From Cyanoderma ruficeps (Eukaryota; Chordata; Aves; Passeriformes; Timaliidae): a DNA stretch of 64,000 nucleotides. Location of the stretch: NCBI GenBank assembly GCA_008694505.1, contig VZDJ01004378.1, positions 4,509,014 through 4,573,013 of the forward strand. The letters are read 5' to 3'. Positions 59,971-64,000 of this stretch are shown piece after piece (positions within the stretch are counted from its first letter, which is position 1; each line of letters starts with the position of its first letter). Made by a program: the position numbers and the translations under genes. A model generated the notes under the pieces. The model had not been told where the DNA came from, ran no database searches, and worked only from the letters and a program-made list of their open reading frames with translations.

Positions 59971-62825
59971 CGAAACACATTATTACTGTGCAGCAATACT
60001 ATATCTTTAATTTGTATTAACATTACTGTTTACTAGCCTCAGCCCAGAGCAGCAGATGTTGCATAAATGCTTGTGGGAACTCTGTATGTATTTTAGAAGA
60101 TGGGTTTTCACATTGGTTTTAGCATTTCTTATAAAAGCCAAAAAATAAGCCTTGTTTTGTTCCCAAATATGAAAGAGAATTCATGCCTTCAGTAACACCT
60201 CTGTGAGTGGGTGAGACGTGAGCTATATTTCAAATGAATTATTTAGCCACCCACACAGAGATTTTGATGGATGATTAACCCATTAGTGTGTCTTTTCTTA
60301 ATGCATTCTTTACAATTTGTAGTTGTAACACACACACACATGCATGCACACCAAGAAGAGACACAACTACTTGAAAACTTGGTAACCTGACATAGATAGA
60401 AGAAATGAAGGAATACAAAGAATCACAGGCTCTCAGTAAACATTCTTTTTGGAACTATATTAAAATACACACCTCTGTGTAAGAACATTTGGAATAATAT
60501 TTGAGAGAATTGAAAAGTCTGTAGCTATTTCTTAGGATAAAGCAAGCTTTCAAGAAAATGCGTTCACATGTCTATTCAGGGAGCTGCTGTGGGATTGTTG
60601 GAGGAACTTCTGAGTGAAGTTATCTTTAGGCTATGAGTCAAAAACCTCTCATGAGCTGAATTTACATAAGCTCTGAGGTTGTGTGATTTAATTTACCAAT
60701 CGTGAATTACTATAATTTAATTTTCTGCCACATGTCAAGTAGGCCTTCATAACAGGATACCTGTCGGCTACATGGGAAGTAAGAAAAATTTGTACTTAAC
60801 CTGCAAAAGAAGAGCCACCTAAGCCTCATATGCAGAGCTTAGCAGGTTAAGTAGAGCAGTTATTGCTGTTCACCTTCAATGAAGTAACTATTAGGCTACA
60901 ATAATCATAAGGCTTCTATTGGATTTACGTTTTTAAGAGCGTATGTCATTTTTGAAAATGGGGCTTCAACAGCCTAAGTAATTTAGGCACTTCTGAAGAT
61001 TTTACCTTAAGCGATGAGAATTCCTTCCAACTTTACAGGAATCGATCTATCCCAGGCTTTTACATTGTGCTGGAGGGTCCATTTTGCTACTGGATCTATC
61101 TTGTGATAAGTTAAATTCCATGGGAATAGCTAGTCAGGAAAACAGATACATAAATTAGGTTGTTGGATATTTCTAATCCAGTGTCTGGAGCCCAGAGGTC
61201 CGTCGAGTTTGCCAATCTCAGATGCTTTTTTCCTGATCTTAGATGCTTTTCCATTTGCAACAAAAATTTTATATACCCTGTAGCCAGTGGTTTTCTTACT
61301 CTACTAGAGAAAAAGACACTATTTGAATATCTAGATATTGGTATGTACCTCATAAATTATGTTCAAATAAATCCAAACTTTGGTTAGGACCAGTAGTTTC
61401 AAAGTTCTATACAACTGCTCTAAGAATGTAGAAATCCATGATCTGATTTACCCGTAAAGGAAAAGGCATCTCCAGGCTGATTGTGTGATTAAGCTTCTGC
61501 TGAGGTCTGAAACCATGTTATGTCAGTCTTCAACAATCTGTTTTCAATTAAGTGATAGGTGATGCTTGGAAAGAAAAAGGAATGAAGGTAATGTCTCCAA
61601 ATGAAGTCTTAATTTATGCAAGCAAGTAGTTGTCCTTTGTTTTAACAGACTGAGCAATCTGTTCATATCTGTATGTAGTGCTGTACAGCATAATTTTCCA
61701 TTGCTTATTTAACATCAGATATTCTGTGCTATTTGGAAAACATATGTCGAGCACAGAATTATGTCTTACCCTTCAGGGTCAGGAAGTTCAAACTACCTGA
61801 CCCGGGCAATGTGTACTCCTATTTGGTGTTCTTTTAGAGAATAATAGCATCTATCTTTTACCTCACCCAAATCTTGCATAAATCTTATGGATTTAAGGAA
61901 GTCAGAGACCACATGTGTGTAGGCAGAAAAAAAGGAGCGATTCTAGGCTTCTTTTTAACTTTTAAAGCTGTGTTTCAAAAGTGCATCTCTGCATGCAATT
62001 GGCTATTCTTGTTGTCAGTTCAAAAGAAATCACCAATTGCATTTCACCATCTCCTAAACTAACACACACGCAGCTGCCAACAACTTAAGTCAAATCTGAC
62101 ATGCACCTCTGAAATACGGTTTATATGTTGGGATGGAGTTTTCTCACTGACACAGGGTCTGCTAAATGAATGAGTAGGGTGTATAGTTCCTTCACTTACA
62201 CCACAGACCACTAAATATGCAATACCTGCTACACATTTAGATCATGACTAAAAGAGAAAGCAGTTTCTGATTCAATCTTCCTAGCCTGATGAGACTTCAA
62301 AAATTAGTCATGGTCAGTATTATTCACCATTTATGATAGAAAAGCCTTCGGTATTTTACATCAAATAACATGTAAACCAGATTTGAAAAGGTGAAGCAAT
62401 GACAATCTTTTGATATTTTTGTGTATTTCTGCATACTGAATATCTTTAAAATGGAAATGAGTCATAAATTCAACATGCTGTAACATCCATAGAAACACTC
62501 ACATGGGAACATCAGTATGAATGTAGTACCAGGGTAAGACTCAAGGTAGTCTTGAATAAAATACTGAAGAAGTGTGAGTTTACTTTAGTAGTTCATAGAA
62601 TTCAGCACCTAGCTTGTTGCAAATCTTGTGGAAATATAACTTCTGAATTTGGTTAGAGAATACGTAGTTCCTTAAGCTGAAGAATTATTAGATCTTTTAG
62701 AGCAGAGTACTTGAAATTCCAGTGGAAAGGTAAAAACCCAGATAGAAAGCAGAGCACCTGGATGTGGAGGTGTACATCTTGTAAAATTTTAATGGGAATA
62801 CTGGGAGCCTTGAGAGAAGCCAGCT
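59971..62825. other. Intergenic DNA: no gene seen
   Basis: No exon or interspersed repeat was recognised. A short (AC)n run occurs at 60329-60340. Confidence 0.55.
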
Positions 62826-63152
62826 GTATCCTGAGCCACATCAAAAGCAGCCTGGCCAGCAGGTCAGTGGAGGGGATTCTGCACCACTTAAAAGAGAGGG
62901 CCTAGGGGTGACCTAAGTGTGATCTTCCAGCAGGGAGCCTACAAGAGAGATGCAAAGGGACTTCTTACAAGAGCAGATAGGGACAGGACTACATGTCAGG
63001 GGAGGAATGTCTTCAAACTGAAAGAGAGTAGGTTTAGATTATATATTAGGGGGAAAAAGCCTTTATTGTGAGAATGCTGAGACAATGAAACAGATTACCC
63101 AGAGAAGTAATGGATGCCTTATCCCTGGAAATGTTCAAGACCAGGGAACTCT
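62826..63152 (+). mobile_element. CR1 LINE 3' fragment, left part (split by an LTR)
   Basis: The plus strand carries the conserved CR1 order: ggccagcaggtcagtggag, attctgcacc, ccagcagggagcctacaag, gagagatgcaaagggact, gacaatgaaacag...cccagagaag, and ccctggaaatgttcaagacc. It stops abruptly in the ccagg segment where the LTR begins, and resumes at 63644. The left edge is approximate. Confidence 0.85.
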
Positions 63153-63643
63153 TGTTGCCAGATGAAGAATTGTTTGCACCTGGTGGATTAATGCAATGCT
63201 TATTCTTCATAAACCACTAGCCTATATATGTGCACAATGCTTATTCTGTAGGATGATGTTAAGCATTGAGCAAGAACTGTAGAGTATCCAGCCCAGTTAT
63301 GCCTACTTTTTAGCAGTTGACCAGGCAGTAAAGTATGACTTTGGGGTCACTGACCACCCAGGACTACCAAAGAGATCTTCAGAACAGAAGAATTCATGAG
63401 CATAGGGGAGGGAACATATATTAATGGTCTTTGAGAAAACAATTATCATATTGATGCTCATTCCAGGAAAATCAATTACCATGTATGTAAAATACAGTAT
63501 ATAAACAGGAGTTCTTTCTGTACTCAGGATGAATGATAATTTGGAGGACATGCCCCTTTGTGCATCTGGTAGAATAAAGAATCCCTGCTTCTTAATGCTA
63601 CATTGATGTTAGGGAATTTTATTTTTACCTATTTTTGATAACA
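63153..63643 (+). mobile_element. Solo LTR of an endogenous retrovirus, 491 bp, nested in CR1
   Basis: The insert begins TGTTGCC and ends GATAACA, giving TGTT...AACA inverted ends. It is flanked by CTCT on both sides (63149-63152 and 63644-63647). Inside, in sense order, are a TATA box (tatataaa, near 63497-63505), AATAAA near 63573-63578 and a 65-base tail. That is the U3-R-U5 layout. Removing it rejoins the two halves of a CR1 3' end, apart from a small loss just left of the site. A 4-bp duplication suggests a class I (gamma-like) integrase, so this belongs to a different group from the 43871 LTR. No internal viral genes are present. Confidence 0.85.
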
Positions 63644-63752
63644 CTCTGAGCGACTTGATCTAGTGAAACATGCCCTTGTTCAAGGCAGGGGAGTTGGAAC
63701 CAGATGATCTTTAAGGTCGCTTCCAACTCAGGTCATTCTGTGATTTTATGAT
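63644..63752 (+). mobile_element. CR1 LINE 3' fragment, right part with terminus
   Basis: It resumes the CR1 match with ctctgagcgacttgatctag and continues through ttggaaccagatgatcttta and cttccaactcaggtc. It ends in ATTCTGTG plus a decayed second unit, ATTTTATG. Together with 62826-63152 it makes one ~440-bp CR1 tail. Confidence 0.9.
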
Positions 63753-64000
63753 GCCAAGATGCAGGAGTGGAGTACAGGGAGGAAGAAATACTTTCTGAAG
63801 ATCACTGCTGAATAGTGGTGATCACAAAGCTATGTCTCATTCACTGGTTGTGTAGCCTGAAATCCAAATTTACCTGGATTTTTGCTCTGAAAAGGAAGTG
63901 AGAATTACTTGTTCCAGGGAACTGAAATGGGGAAACTGACTGAGCCATGTATACTGAGAGTAAGGACTACAATGCCTGTCAGAAGAATGATGGGGAACTA
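63753..64000. other. Intergenic DNA to the window end: nothing recognised
   Basis: A short AT-moderate stretch with no coding or repeat signal. Confidence 0.55.

Noticed and set aside
1..64000. CRISPR arrays, operons, rRNA or intact tRNA genes
   Set aside because: The window is vertebrate nuclear DNA. No regularly spaced repeats, prokaryotic gene organisation or complete cloverleaf were seen.

Overview
The window looks like bird (or at least sauropsid) nuclear DNA. It is AT-moderate and has no long genes in one piece. Its recognisable interspersed repeats are CR1 LINEs carrying the ATTCTGTG-type 3' end, plus short solo LTRs. I see no L1, Alu or B elements. There is one ~2 kb CpG island. Almost every short open frame in the window is chance.

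The only host coding sequence I can support is the first coding exon of PTPRZ1 (receptor-type protein tyrosine phosphatase zeta) on the minus strand at 20636-20693. It encodes a 19-residue signal-peptide start and ends at a GTGAGT splice donor. It sits inside the CpG island at about 20220-22190, which I take to be the PTPRZ1 promoter and 5' UTR. Everything left of 20635 is then the 5' part of PTPRZ1 intron 1. Everything right of the island is upstream intergenic DNA, which in other vertebrates is the long interval towards FAM3C. The exon 2 sequence was not found by eye.

Layout: 1-6197 intron with purine and pyrimidine blocks; 6198-6417 an old CR1 3' fragment; 8053-12152 a nearly full-length, inactivated CR1 in the same sense as PTPRZ1, with 5' UTR, ORF1 with a GDSL esterase domain, ORF2 with endonuclease and reverse transcriptase, and 3' end; 12153-20220 intron with a possible MIR-like remnant near 14700; 20220-22190 promoter CpG island with a TG/CA tract and a G-quadruplex motif; 22191-43864 plain intergenic DNA; 43871-44145 a solo LTR with a perfect 6-bp target duplication; 44152-56827 plain intergenic DNA; 56828-57681 an assembly gap ending in a (CCTT)n tract; 59603-59970 a CR1 3' fragment; 62826-63752 a plus-strand CR1 3' fragment split by a 491-bp solo LTR with a 4-bp target duplication.

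I found no new multi-gene system. The points most worth a second look are the hidden PTPRZ1 exon and its unusual promoter, the sense-oriented full-length CR1, the two solo LTRs with clean boundaries, and an unexplained 214-codon open frame just inside intron 1.
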